This document shows, one piece after another, positions 1-9,401 of a stretch of 30,789 bases of DNA. Under the pieces are notes generated by a model. That model worked only from the letters and a program-made list of their open reading frames with translations. It ran no database searches and was not told where the DNA came from. The stretch's first letter is position 1. Each line of letters starts with the position of its first letter. The stretch covers positions 1 to 30,789 of the forward strand of contig CAZXVH010000060.1 of the NCBI GenBank assembly GCA_964643965.1. The letters run 5' to 3'. Both the position numbers and the translations under genes were made by a program. The stretch is from GCA-2746795 sp964643965. Its GTDB lineage: Bacteria > Chloroflexota > Anaerolineae > Promineifilales > Promineifilaceae.

Positions 1-21
1 CACTGTTCACTGTCCACTGTG
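1..21. repeat. Heptamer tandem repeat (CACTGTN)x3
   Basis: Three 7-bp units, CACTGTT-CACTGTC-CACTGTG, lie at the window edge and may continue to the left. They are the reverse complement of the ACAGTGR heptamer array at 20943-20998. The stop codon of the leftward histidine kinase (7-9) is formed inside this repeat. Confidence 0.8.
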
Positions 22-1857
22 AAAAGGCAAGCATACCTGTACCGTTGTCCCTTGTCCAGGGGTGGATTGCAGTGTGACGGCGCCGCCTAAGGCAGCGATG
101 CGTTCGCGCATACTTTTAAGGCCAATACCATCACTGGAAACGGCCGTTTCTGCCACATCAAACCCCCGCCCATCATCCCGGATCTCCATCTCCACCTGCT
201 GTTCAGTGGCGAGCAGGCGCACACTCACCTTGCTGGCGCGGGCGTGCTTGAGCGCATTGTTTAACGCCTCCTGGCTGATATGGTAAAGCGCTTCCTCCAG
301 GTTTGGCGGCAAGGCCAAATCACCTTGAACGATCAAGTCGTGGTCAATGCCACTGCGTCCTTCCACCGCTTTCAGTCGCTGCTGCAAGGCGCGAACCAGC
401 CCCTCCTCTTGCAAAACGGCCGGCCGTAATTTGTGGATAAATAAACGCATCTCTTTCAACGCCTGTTGGCTGGTATCATTGACACGATTCAAATAGATGG
501 TGGCCTGTTCCATTTGACCGGCCTCCAGCTTGCGGCGGCCGGCTTCCGCAAACAAGACCACACTGTATAAAGACTGCGTGACCGAATCGTGTAAGTCACG
601 GGCCAGCCGATTACGCTCTTGCAGCACCAGCAGGTGGCTTTCCTGCTGGCGCAGCCGGGCCGACTCAATGGCGTTGCCAATTTGTTGACCCACAGCCAGC
701 AGCAGATCGACCTCTTCATCGCCAAATTGGGCCACATCTCGCCCGATTAGACTGAGAACCCCGACAACCTTTTCACCAGAGATTAGGGGGACGCCGGTAT
801 AGGCATGTAAGTGTGGCGGAATCTGAGCCAGATGGCTGACGCGCCTGTCAGCACGAATGTCGGGAATCGTCAAAACAATATGATGCGCCATTATCCAACT
901 GAAGGCTGTCGTCTCCAATTCAAGAACCATGGCCGACATCGCATTTACGGTAGCGGGCGGCAGCCCTTCATATGTCGCTAAATGAATATGGTTATGATCA
1001 TCCAGCACATGAATGTAGCCTATCTCACTCTGGGTCGCGGTCAGCATTCGTTGCACGGCCTGGTTGAGCAAGCGTGTGAGATCAAGCGTCTTGTTGGTCA
1101 GACGCAAGACATCATTGAGGACAGACAATTTGCGCGTCCGGTCGGCCACGCGCTGTTCCAATTCCTGACGAATGACGATTTGGCCGGTGTTGTCGGTGAT
1201 AAACCCTTCCAGGGCTTGCAACGAGCCATCGGCGGCCAGAACGGCTTCCCCTTGTTCCCACACCCAGCGTTCACGGCCGCCAGCGGTGAAGATGCGGTAG
1301 GTACATTGATACGGCCGTCCTGTTTGCGCGCCCCGTTCTATCTCTGCAAACGCTGCCTCTCGGTCATCAGGGTGGATTAAATTTGCATAATGAATGGCGC
1401 CTCCCGCCAACAGCACCTCTCGCGTGTAACCAGTCAGGGTAAAACAGCCCTCGCTGACAAAGGTAAAGATATGAAAATCATCCGGGCGGCGGCGATAAGC
1501 CATTCCCGGCAAATTGCTCATTAAAATGATGCCGTCTCTTTTGGTTTGCTGCTGGGGGGCGGGATGGGCGTTGGCGCTGAACGAGTCGGCTAGACGGCCG
1601 GCTATGAGCCAACCGAGGATGAGGAATAAGACGGTGAGACTGCCAGCGATGAGAAGGAGATGCTGTTGAAAATTCTGGATGGCGGCGAAGCGTAGGCCTG
1701 TTTCCAAATTAGGGGGCGCGGCCTGAAAGGTCAGGAGGGTAAAAAGGATGACCAGCAAAATTGTCAGGCCGCCAAAGGCCAGGGCAATTTGCGCCCGCAA
1801 ACTGTAACATGGGTTCAGGGGACGTAGGACGCGGTAAAAACGAGCATTTTTCGGCAT
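7..1857 (-). CDS. Membrane PAS-GAF sensor histidine kinase (NarL/DegS type)
   Basis: This is a 616-residue two-component sensor kinase that should phosphorylate a LuxR/NarL-type response regulator. In order it shows two hydrophobic segments (about residues 22-45 and 66-90) flanking a short loop, a PAS domain (about 108-225, with the HPDDR motif typical of PAS_3), a GAF domain (about 245-405), then a HisKA_3 dimerisation domain with phospho-acceptor H423 in RDLHDSVTQ. A HATPase_c domain follows, with EALNNALKHA, DDGRGFD and GIGLKSMRER boxes. The start is the ATG at 1857. The gene diverges from the injection cluster, and its partner regulator may lie just left of the window. The short inter-TM loop gives little room for a periplasmic ligand domain, so sensing may occur through PAS/GAF. 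Its control of the adjacent cluster is inference from position only. Confidence 0.93.
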   Translation of the reverse strand: MPKNARFYRVLRPLNPCYSLRAQIALAFGGLTILLVILFTLLTFQAAPPNLETGLRFAAIQNFQQHLLLIAGSLTVLFLILGWLIAGRLADSFSANAHPAPQQQTKRDGIILMSNLPGMAYRRRPDDFHIFTFVSEGCFTLTGYTREVLLAGGAIHYANLIHPDDREAAFAEIERGAQTGRPYQCTYRIFTAGGRERWVWEQGEAVLAADGSLQALEGFITDNTGQIVIRQELEQRVADRTRKLSVLNDVLRLTNKTLDLTRLLNQAVQRMLTATQSEIGYIHVLDDHNHIHLATYEGLPPATVNAMSAMVLELETTAFSWIMAHHIVLTIPDIRADRRVSHLAQIPPHLHAYTGVPLISGEKVVGVLSLIGRDVAQFGDEEVDLLLAVGQQIGNAIESARLRQQESHLLVLQERNRLARDLHDSVTQSLYSVVLFAEAGRRKLEAGQMEQATIYLNRVNDTSQQALKEMRLFIHKLRPAVLQEEGLVRALQQRLKAVEGRSGIDHDLIVQGDLALPPNLEEALYHISQEALNNALKHARASKVSVRLLATEQQVEMEIRDDGRGFDVAETAVSSDGIGLKSMRERIAALGGAVTLQSTPGQGTTVQVCLPFHSGQ

Positions 1858-2266
1858 TTGGTTTCAAAACGGCCGTTAAACGTACCTTTTATGCAATCAG
1901 AGCCAAAATGGCTCAAAAATGAAAATAGGCATCATTCAAATTCACAGTAGGGCAATACTGTGGGCAAATGAAGGAAGCTATTATGCCCTGCATGAAACCC
2001 CAATACAAGGCTTCGTATTCTATCAGCAAACAGTATCCAGTTTTCAATGTACAGCTACCAGCGGTAACGCGGACTGAAAACTAAACGCTAACTGTCTTTG
2101 CGTTCATACTGATAAAATATGTACGGTAATTCTGGGGCGAAAAATAAACTTCGCCATGGCGGTTTCCCATACCGTTATCGGTTTCCCCTGCGCTTGTGAG
2201 AGTTTTGTGAGACGCCTGATTACAATGCCAGGTGCGGCAACTATAGCGGTTTCGCCACTGGATTAA
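1858..2266. other. Divergent intergenic region
   Basis: About 410 bases lie between the leftward kinase and the rightward injection-system genes, so promoters for both directions should be here. It holds one AACGGCCGTT palindrome (1868-1877), a small inverted repeat GAGCC-AAAAT-GGCTC (1900-1914) and a 20-bp inverted repeat at 1943-1962. TACAAT at 2221 and TATAGC at 2242 resemble -10 boxes, but neither has a convincing -35 at the right spacing. The apparent minus-strand reading frame at 2081-2452 matches nothing I recognise and overlaps the next gene. Confidence 0.6.
1943..1962. promoter_or_regulatory. Operator-like inverted repeat
   Basis: CACAGTA-GGGCAA-TACTGTG is a perfect 7-bp inverted repeat with a 6-base spacer. 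Its size and symmetry suit a dimeric DNA-binding regulator. It lies in the divergent region between the histidine kinase and the injection-system genes. No protein is assigned to it; the role is inference from symmetry and position. Confidence 0.35.
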
Positions 2267-2523
2267 GTGATGACCGATGAACAAAACCAATTGATCATGT
2301 CCAGGTTTGAAAAGGAAGGCCACTCCTTCCTCATCCGTCTCTGGAAAGAAAATCGAGACAATCCAATGCAGGCCGACGTTTGGCGCGGCTGGGTGCAGCA
2401 CGTGCAGTCCAATCAAAAAAGACATTTCAATTCCACTGATGACATCCCCCACATCATCAACGGCTATCTGGATGACGAACCGTTTTTTGACCAGGTGTTT
2501 GAATCCGTGGAGGATGAACAGCG

Positions 2524-2527
<4 letters not shown>
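2267..2527 (+). CDS. Small conserved hypothetical protein, first gene of the cluster
   Basis: This is an 85-86 residue protein starting at GTG 2267 or ATG 2270, with no strong Shine-Dalgarno for either. It has no signal peptide or membrane segment. The central part reads F-I-R-L-W-K-E, then WRGWVQHVQSNQKRHF, then IPHIINGYL. This fits a pattern I recall from small uncharacterised bacterial proteins (RIWxExR ... WRGxxxHVxSGxxxxF ... xxFI). It overlaps the ATPase start by four bases (ATGA), so the two are translationally coupled and likely act together. Function is unknown; an ATPase partner or adaptor is only a guess. Confidence 0.75.
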
Positions 2528-4702
<2,175 letters not shown>

Positions 4703-4719
<17 letters not shown>

Positions 4720-5449
4720 TGAAAAAGGAAAGATAACGCCGAAGCCGCAGGTGGAAGAGGCTGAACCGCAAAAAGAGGCTGGCCCTGTATCAATGGGTAA
4801 ATTACAGAACCAGTTAAACCCGGCCACGCTGACGCAAATGCAGCAAACGCTGGGCAATGCCTCTGTGCAACGTTTTTTGGCCCAGCGCAGCGGCAGTGGT
4901 CCCACGGAAATTGATGAGGAAACGGCCGTTTCCATCCAAAGCGCCCGCAGCAGCGGCCAAAGCCTGGACGATGGCATCGCCGCCAAAGCGGGCCAGACGA
5001 TGGGACAGGATTTCAGCGGCGTCACCGTGCATACCGACGCCCAGTCAGACCAGTTGTCGCAGCAGTTGGGGGCTAAAGCGTTCACCACCGGCAATGACAT
5101 CTTCTTCCGCGAAGGGGAATACAGCCCGGGCAGCGACGCCGGCCAACGCCTCATCGCCCACGAACTGACTCATGTGGTGCAGCAGGGCGCTGCTATGCCT
5201 TCCGTGCAGGGCAAAATGTCGGTCAACGATCCCAACGACCAGTATGAAGCGGAAGCCGATCAGGTCGCCGACAAGGTAATGGCTCAACCAGACAAGGCGC
5301 AGCTGCACGAAGAAGAAGGCATCCAGCGGCAAGAGGAGGAGGAAGAACTTCAGTTGCAAGAGGAAGAGGAGGAAACGCTTCAGTTACAGGAAGAAGAAGA
5401 GGAAATGCTGCAAGCGCAAGAAGAAGAGGAAGAGTTGGCGTTGGAGTAA
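4703..5449 (+). CDS. DUF4157 eCIS core protein with acidic repeat tail
   Basis: This 248-residue protein starts at ATG 4703. TGAGGA at 4689-4694 gives a proper ribosome site, and a longer in-frame start at 4658 lacks one. Residues 43-59 carry the motif LTQMQQTLGNASVQRFL, shared with four later proteins. Residues about 85-165 form a DUF4157 domain (LDDGIAAKAGQTMGQDF ... VTVHTD ... AFTTGNDIFF) ending in the zincin signature H153-E-L-T-H157, and a downstream EAEAD box may give a third metal ligand. DUF4157 is a recognised hallmark domain of eCIS loci. The C-terminus has four roughly 10-residue units of the form QEEEEExLQL, making a strongly acidic tail. Whether it acts as an enzyme, a cargo adaptor or a self-processing factor is unknown. 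Confidence 0.88.
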
Positions 5450-5452
5450 GTC

Positions 5453-6298
5453 ATGTTTTCAGACCTGGATGAGTCGATCAAAAATCTACTGGTGGCGGAA
5501 GTGCCCATCAAAAATGGACAGGTGGATGTCAAGTTTGAGCAGCCGGTGCGTGAATGGAGCACCCGGCTGGTGAAACCGACCGTCAATTTTTACCTGTATG
5601 ACGTGCGCGAAAATGTGGTGCTGCGCCAGCATCAATGGGAACAGCAGCGGCGGCAGGGAAACGGCCGTCTCGACGTCACCAGCATGAAACGCACGCCTTA
5701 CCGGGTGGACTGCTGCTACATGCTCACCACCTGGGCTTCTGAACCGGATGACGAACATTTGCTGCTGGCCCGCTGCCTGTTGGCGCTTTTCCGCAATCCC
5801 ACCCTTCCGGCGGAATACCTGGTGGGCGATATGCAAAACCAGGAATTTGAAATTCAGGCCAAAGTGGCCGCCAACGACAAGCTCACCAATCCGGCCGAGG
5901 TGTGGAGCGCCCTGGATAATGAGATGCGGCCCAGCGTCTCCTTTGTGGTCACGGTGGCTATGGATCCGTGGTCGGAAGTGACTGGCCCGCCGGTACGCAC
6001 CCTCACTTTACGCGCCGGCCTGAGCGACGACCCGCGCACCGAAACTTTGAACCCGGAAACGGCCGTTCTCCAGAAATCTTATATTGGCGGCTACGTTACC
6101 CAAAAAGGAGAGCCGCAGATTGGCCTCGACGTGGCCCTTAAAGGCACTGGTTATATGACGACGACGGATGAAAACGGCCGTTTCCGTCTGGGCAGCATTC
6201 AACATGGCGAATACACCCTCATCGCCTGGCCGCCCAAAGGCAAACCCAAAGAAACGAAAGTCACCATCCCAGGTGAAAACTACGACATTACCCTTTAA
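5453..6298 (+). CDS. DUF4255 / Pvc16-like tube terminator with carboxypeptidase-regulatory-like domain
   Basis: This 281-residue protein has an N-terminal domain (about 1-195) that matches the Pvc16/DUF4255 type: MFSDLDESIKNLL, then VNFYLYDVREN and RVDCCYMLTTWA, with a LLLARCLLALFRNP helix. In Afp and PVC particles this family caps the distal end of the tube and sheath and sets length. From about residue 206 a second domain reads YIGGYVTQKGEPQIGLDVALKGTG ... TTDENGRFRLGSI, which is a carboxypeptidase-regulatory-like beta-sandwich that could mediate surface contacts. GGAG at 5442 precedes ATG 5453, three bases after the DUF4157 stop. Two AACGGCCGTT palindromes fall in and before the C-terminal domain, one reading NGRF. 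Confidence 0.9.
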   Translation: MFSDLDESIKNLLVAEVPIKNGQVDVKFEQPVREWSTRLVKPTVNFYLYDVRENVVLRQHQWEQQRRQGNGRLDVTSMKRTPYRVDCCYMLTTWASEPDDEHLLLARCLLALFRNPTLPAEYLVGDMQNQEFEIQAKVAANDKLTNPAEVWSALDNEMRPSVSFVVTVAMDPWSEVTGPPVRTLTLRAGLSDDPRTETLNPETAVLQKSYIGGYVTQKGEPQIGLDVALKGTGYMTTTDENGRFRLGSIQHGEYTLIAWPPKGKPKETKVTIPGENYDITL

Positions 6299-6386
6299 AA
6301 ATCTGTGGCGCTGTCTTCCACACCGCGCCGCTGGAGCAAACGCATGAAAATTTACCAACACATCAGAAACCGCGCCCCGCCGCTCT

Positions 6387-6414
6387 CTAATTTCTAATTT
6401 CTAATTTCTAATTT
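6387..6414. repeat. Heptamer tandem repeat (CTAATTT)x4
   Basis: Four perfect copies of the 7-bp unit CTAATTT are followed by a broken unit (CTAC). They lie in the 197-base gap before the sheath gene. Unit length matches the other heptamer arrays in the window although the sequence is unrelated. Confidence 0.9.
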
Positions 6415-6446
6415 CTACTCTCTAAACTTTATCCATCATTCGTTCT

Positions 6447-6477
6447 GGCTGGTCATCAAAATCCTTGATCACCAGCC
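6447..6477 (+). promoter_or_regulatory. Hairpin in the sheath leader
   Basis: A 13-bp stem with one C-C mismatch (6447-6459 pairing with 6465-6477) encloses the 5-base loop AATCC. It ends a few bases before the sheath ribosome-binding site AAGGAG (6483-6488). There is no run of T after it, so it is more likely an mRNA-stabilising or translation-modulating leader structure than a terminator. The 197-base gap also leaves room for a separate sheath promoter, but I see no clear -35/-10 pair. Confidence 0.55.
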
Positions 6478-6495
6478 CCTAAAAAGGAGATAAAA

Positions 6496-7854
6496 ATGGC
6501 TGTAACCTATGCCTCTCCAGGCGTCTATGTTGAAGAAGTGGATCGCGGTACCAAGCCCATCGAAGTCGCCGGCGTCTCCATCGCCGCCTTCGTCGGCGTC
6601 ACCGCCGAAGCCAGCGTCAAGCGCTTCAACCCGGAAACGGGCGAACGCGAAGCGGTGGACTCCGTTCTCAACAAAGCCACCCTGGTAACCAATTGGACCC
6701 AGTTTCAAGACGTGTTTGGGGGCTTCATGGAAGACGCCTATTTACCAGACGCCGTCTACGGTTATTTCGCCAACGGCGGCGGCGCCTGTTACATCACCAG
6801 CCTGCGCGCCTTAGATGAAATGCCAGACGCGCCCAAACGACGCTCAACCGCATCCCGCACCAAGAAAACCACCAGCAGCAGCAAAGCGGATGACAGCAAG
6901 CCGGAAGGGCCAGAACCGGCCGCCGCTCCTGTGCCGCCCGTCGGCCCCTTGACCGCCGCTGATTTCATCGGCGACGCCGCCAAACGCACCGGCATCAATG
7001 GCCTGGAAGCGCGGGATGATGTCAGCCTGATTCTTTGCCCGGACTTGATGGCCGGCTACGACGGTTCCAAAGCGGCCAAAGACCTGGTGAAACAGGTGCA
7101 AACGGCGATGATCGCCCACTGCGAAAACATGCAGTACCGTTTTGCCGTCCTGGACACCCCGCCCGGCTTAAATGCCCAGCAGGCCAAAGAATGGCGCGAC
7201 TTCGTGAACTTCGACACCTCTTTCGCCGCCATGTACTATCCCTGGATTGAAGTCGCCGACCTCAGCGATAGCCCCAATACCAGCAAAAAAGTGCCGCCCA
7301 GCGGCCACCTCGTTGGTATTTTCAACCGCACCGATGCCGAACGTGGCGTCCACAAAGCCCCCGCCAATGAAGTGATTTTAGGCGCCACAAACGTAGAAGC
7401 AGATATCACCCGCGGCGAACAAGACACCCTCAATCCTATCGGCGTCAACTGCATTCGTTCCTTCCCCGGTCGTGGTATCCGGGTATGGGGCGCTCGCACC
7501 TTGAGCAGCGATGGTTCCTGGCGCTACATCAATGTGCGTCGCCTGTTTAGCCAGGTCGGTCAATCTTTGGACACCGGGCTGCAATGGGTGGTATTCGAGC
7601 CAAACGACCATACCCTGTGGGCCAAAGTACGCCGGGATATCACCGCTTTCTTGCGCGTCATCTGGCGCAGCGGGGCGCTCTTTGGCGTGACCCCGGAACA
7701 AGCCTTTTACGTGAAGTGTGACGCGGAACTCAATCCACCGGAAATCCGGGATTTAGGCCAGCTCATTATTGAAGTGGGCATGGCCCCGGTGAAACCGGCC
7801 GAATTCGTCATCTTGCGCCTGAGCCAATGGGCCGGCGCAGACGCAGAAGCGTAG
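6496..7854 (+). CDS. Contractile tail sheath protein (Afp2-4/Pvc2-4-like)
   Basis: This 452-residue sheath subunit polymerises around the tube and contracts to drive it out. The N-terminus YASPGVYVEEVDRGTKPIE and the block IAAFVGVTAEA are classic sheath sequence. The C-terminal domain (FYVKCDAELNPPEIRDLGQ, then AEFVILRLSQW) is the conserved handshake region that interlocks subunits. Between about residues 112 and 152 lies a low-complexity Ser/Thr/Lys/Pro/Ala insert, probably a surface loop. AAGGAG sits 8 bases upstream of ATG 6496. Only one sheath gene is present, whereas Afp and PVC have three. No AACGGCCGTT palindrome was found in it, unlike most neighbours. Confidence 0.97.
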   Translation: MAVTYASPGVYVEEVDRGTKPIEVAGVSIAAFVGVTAEASVKRFNPETGEREAVDSVLNKATLVTNWTQFQDVFGGFMEDAYLPDAVYGYFANGGGACYITSLRALDEMPDAPKRRSTASRTKKTTSSSKADDSKPEGPEPAAAPVPPVGPLTAADFIGDAAKRTGINGLEARDDVSLILCPDLMAGYDGSKAAKDLVKQVQTAMIAHCENMQYRFAVLDTPPGLNAQQAKEWRDFVNFDTSFAAMYYPWIEVADLSDSPNTSKKVPPSGHLVGIFNRTDAERGVHKAPANEVILGATNVEADITRGEQDTLNPIGVNCIRSFPGRGIRVWGARTLSSDGSWRYINVRRLFSQVGQSLDTGLQWVVFEPNDHTLWAKVRRDITAFLRVIWRSGALFGVTPEQAFYVKCDAELNPPEIRDLGQLIIEVGMAPVKPAEFVILRLSQWAGADAEA

Positions 7855-7925
7855 TAGAGAGGCTACCAGTGCTGCGGTCAATCTCAAGACTGTACCGCAC
7901 CCGGTATAAATAAGGAGAGTTTAAA

Positions 7926-8369
7926 ATGGCAGAACGTGAAGATCCACTTGTTGGTTTTCATTTTGGTATAGAAGTGCAAGGCGTCATCAGCGGTTTTTTC
8001 ACGGAATGTTCCGGCATTGGTTCGGAACAAGAAGTGATTGAACACAAAGTCATTTCGGAAAGTGGTCAAGAAATGGTGATGAAGCTGCCCGGCCGCCTGA
8101 AGTGGGAAAACATCACTCTGAAGCGAGGCATCACCAGCAACATGGACATCTGGAACTGGCGTAAGCAAGTGGAAGATGGGGATGTGGATTCCGCCCGGCA
8201 CAATGGCTCGATTATGATGTATGACCAGCACCTTAACCCGGTCGCGCGTTGGAACTTTGAGAACGCCTGGCCGGTGAAAGTAACAGGCCCTCAGCCAAAG
8301 TCAGATAGCAATGACATTGGCGTGGAGGAATTAACCATTGCTCACGAATATATTGTGAGGGTGCAGTAA
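7926..8369 (+). CDS. Main tail tube protein (gp19/Hcp-like fold, Afp1/Pvc1-like)
   Basis: This 147-residue inner tube subunit stacks in hexamers. Diagnostic blocks are PLVGFHFGIEVQGVISGFFTECSGIG, the KLPGRLKWENITLKRGIT loop, WNWRKQVEDGD and NFENAWPVKVTGPQ with the terminal strand VEELTIAHEYIVRV. Length is typical of the family. AAGGAGAG at 7912-7919 is a strong ribosome site. Together with the sheath it should be among the most highly expressed products. A large hairpin follows immediately. The 71-base gap before it contains a weak inverted repeat TGCGGT...ACCGCA and TATAAA (7905) without a matching -35. Confidence 0.97.
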   Translation: MAEREDPLVGFHFGIEVQGVISGFFTECSGIGSEQEVIEHKVISESGQEMVMKLPGRLKWENITLKRGITSNMDIWNWRKQVEDGDVDSARHNGSIMMYDQHLNPVARWNFENAWPVKVTGPQPKSDSNDIGVEELTIAHEYIVRVQ

Positions 8370-8376
8370 CCTGCGG

Positions 8377-8418
8377 CTGCCAGGATGCAGCGGGTTTGCG
8401 CCTTCTGCATCCTGGCAG
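8377..8418 (+). terminator. Strong hairpin after the tube gene (attenuator or 3' stabiliser)
   Basis: CTGCCAGGATGCAG (8377-8390) pairs perfectly with CTGCATCCTGGCAG (8405-8418) across a 14-base loop. No T run follows, so it is not a canonical intrinsic terminator. Placed right after the tube stop codon, it could protect or partially terminate the sheath-tube transcript so that these subunits are made in excess over the downstream baseplate proteins. Structure is seen; role is inference. Confidence 0.6.
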
Positions 8419-8429
8419 GTTGAGAAAAG

Positions 8430-8789
8430 ATGATGCAAACGGAGTATGAGTTTACCCTACCCAGAGGCTATATCGATGAAACAGGCCAGGTTTACCAAAA
8501 CGGCCGGATGCGCCTGGCGCTGTCTATCGATGAGGTGCAAACGATGAATGACGCCCGGGTGCAGGCGAATGAAGCGTATCTGCCGATTTTGCTCTTGAGC
8601 CGGGTGATCACGCAGTTGGGGTCGATAACGGCCGTTACTCCCCACATGCTGGAGCGGATGTTTGCCTCTGATATGGCCTATCTGCAAGCGTTATACATGC
8701 AGCTCAACAGCGGTGAAAAGCTGCTGATCGGCGCTCAATGCCCCTCATGCAGCCAGCGCTTTCAAGTGCAGGTTTCGCCGTTGGGATAG
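8430..8789 (+). CDS. Tail-assembly-type protein next to the tube
   Basis: This is a 119-residue protein (118 if the second ATG at 8433 is used). It starts TEYEFTLPRGYIDETGQVYQNGRMRLAL, passes through an IDEVQTMNDARVQANEAYLPILLLSRVI helix region and ends with a CPSC pair (GAQCPSCSQRFQVQV). Proteins of this size and pattern sit between tube genes in contractile systems and resemble phage tail-assembly proteins that act as chaperones. The AlaTyrLeuProIle-type helix and the two cysteines, which may bind zinc, are visible directly; the chaperone role follows from family and position. No signal peptide is present. Confidence 0.7.
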   Translation: MMQTEYEFTLPRGYIDETGQVYQNGRMRLALSIDEVQTMNDARVQANEAYLPILLLSRVITQLGSITAVTPHMLERMFASDMAYLQALYMQLNSGEKLLIGAQCPSCSQRFQVQVSPLG

Positions 8790-8798
8790 AGGGACGCC

Positions 8799-8948
8799 AT
8801 GCCAGAATCCACCCCCCTCTCATCCACGCCAGCGGCGGGCAGCAAAAAAAAGCCACCCGCTAAACTGGTGCGTGAAGTGACCGACAAGGTATACGCCTTG
8901 TGGCTCAGAGACCTGGCGCTGGAAAAAGAAAGAAAACGATTCTCGTAA
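8799..8948 (+). CDS. 49-residue conserved eCIS peptide
   Basis: This short gene starts at ATG 8799 (GAGGGA at 8789-8794) and ends with TAA at 8946-8948, nine bases after the previous stop and before the second tube gene. The N-terminal third is Ser/Pro/Lys-rich. The C-terminal part, VREVTDKVYALWLRDLALEK followed by ERKR, is an amphipathic basic helix. I recall the pattern V-x-D-[KR]-V-Y-A-[LM]-W-x-R-D-L-x-x-E-x-x-R from small proteins at the same position in other CIS loci. Its position suggests tube assembly or tube-baseplate contact. Function is otherwise unknown. Confidence 0.7.
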   Translation: MPESTPLSSTPAAGSKKKPPAKLVREVTDKVYALWLRDLALEKERKRFS

Positions 8949-8963
8949 AGGTGATTGAAACCG

Positions 8964-9401
8964 ATGAGTAGAGAAAAAATTCGTGAAACAACCAACCCCG
9001 CGTTTCGCTTTATCGTCGAAATTGGTGGGGCCACGCTGGGGGCGTTTACCGAATGCACCGTGCCTGCTATTGAATGGGAGATTGAGCAGGTTAAAGAAGG
9101 GGGGCTGAACACCTTCACCCATCAACTGCCCGGCCGCCGCAAAGGGGGAAAAATCACCCTGAAAAACGGCGTGGGCAGCAGCAGCCTGTTCGATTGGTAT
9201 CAGAAAACCATGAGCGAGACCTTTGAACGCAAAAAAATCACCGTTTCTCTGCTCGACTCGAAATTAGAGACGGTGATGAGTTGGGATTTAGAGGGGGCCT
9301 ATCCCTCAAAATGGACGGGGCCGCAGCTGCAATCAGACAGCAAAAGCGTGGCTGTGCAATCGCTGGAGTTTGCCTGCGGTGAGGTGACGGTATCAACCTG
9401 A
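8964..9401 (+). CDS. Second tail tube-like protein (Afp5/Pvc5-like tube initiator)
   Basis: The 145-residue product begins at ATG 8964; an in-frame TTG at 8955 is less likely because AAAGGTGA at 8947-8954 is well placed for 8964. It has the same gp19 fold as the main tube: NPAFRFIVEIGGATLGAFTEC, HQLPGRRKGGKITLKNGVG, then WDLEGAYPSKWTGPQLQSDS and VQSLEFACGEV. In Afp/PVC, a second divergent tube protein joins the tube to the baseplate and spike base. The stop overlaps the next start (TGATG), so it is coupled to the Pro-rich gene. Confidence 0.92.
   Translation: MSREKIRETTNPAFRFIVEIGGATLGAFTECTVPAIEWEIEQVKEGGLNTFTHQLPGRRKGGKITLKNGVGSSSLFDWYQKTMSETFERKKITVSLLDSKLETVMSWDLEGAYPSKWTGPQLQSDSKSVAVQSLEFACGEVTVST

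Noticed and set aside
2081..2452. Minus-strand 123-residue frame overlapping the first small gene
   Set aside because: It overlaps a plus-strand gene with recognisable pattern and ATPase coupling, has no recognisable content, and its start has no ribosome site.
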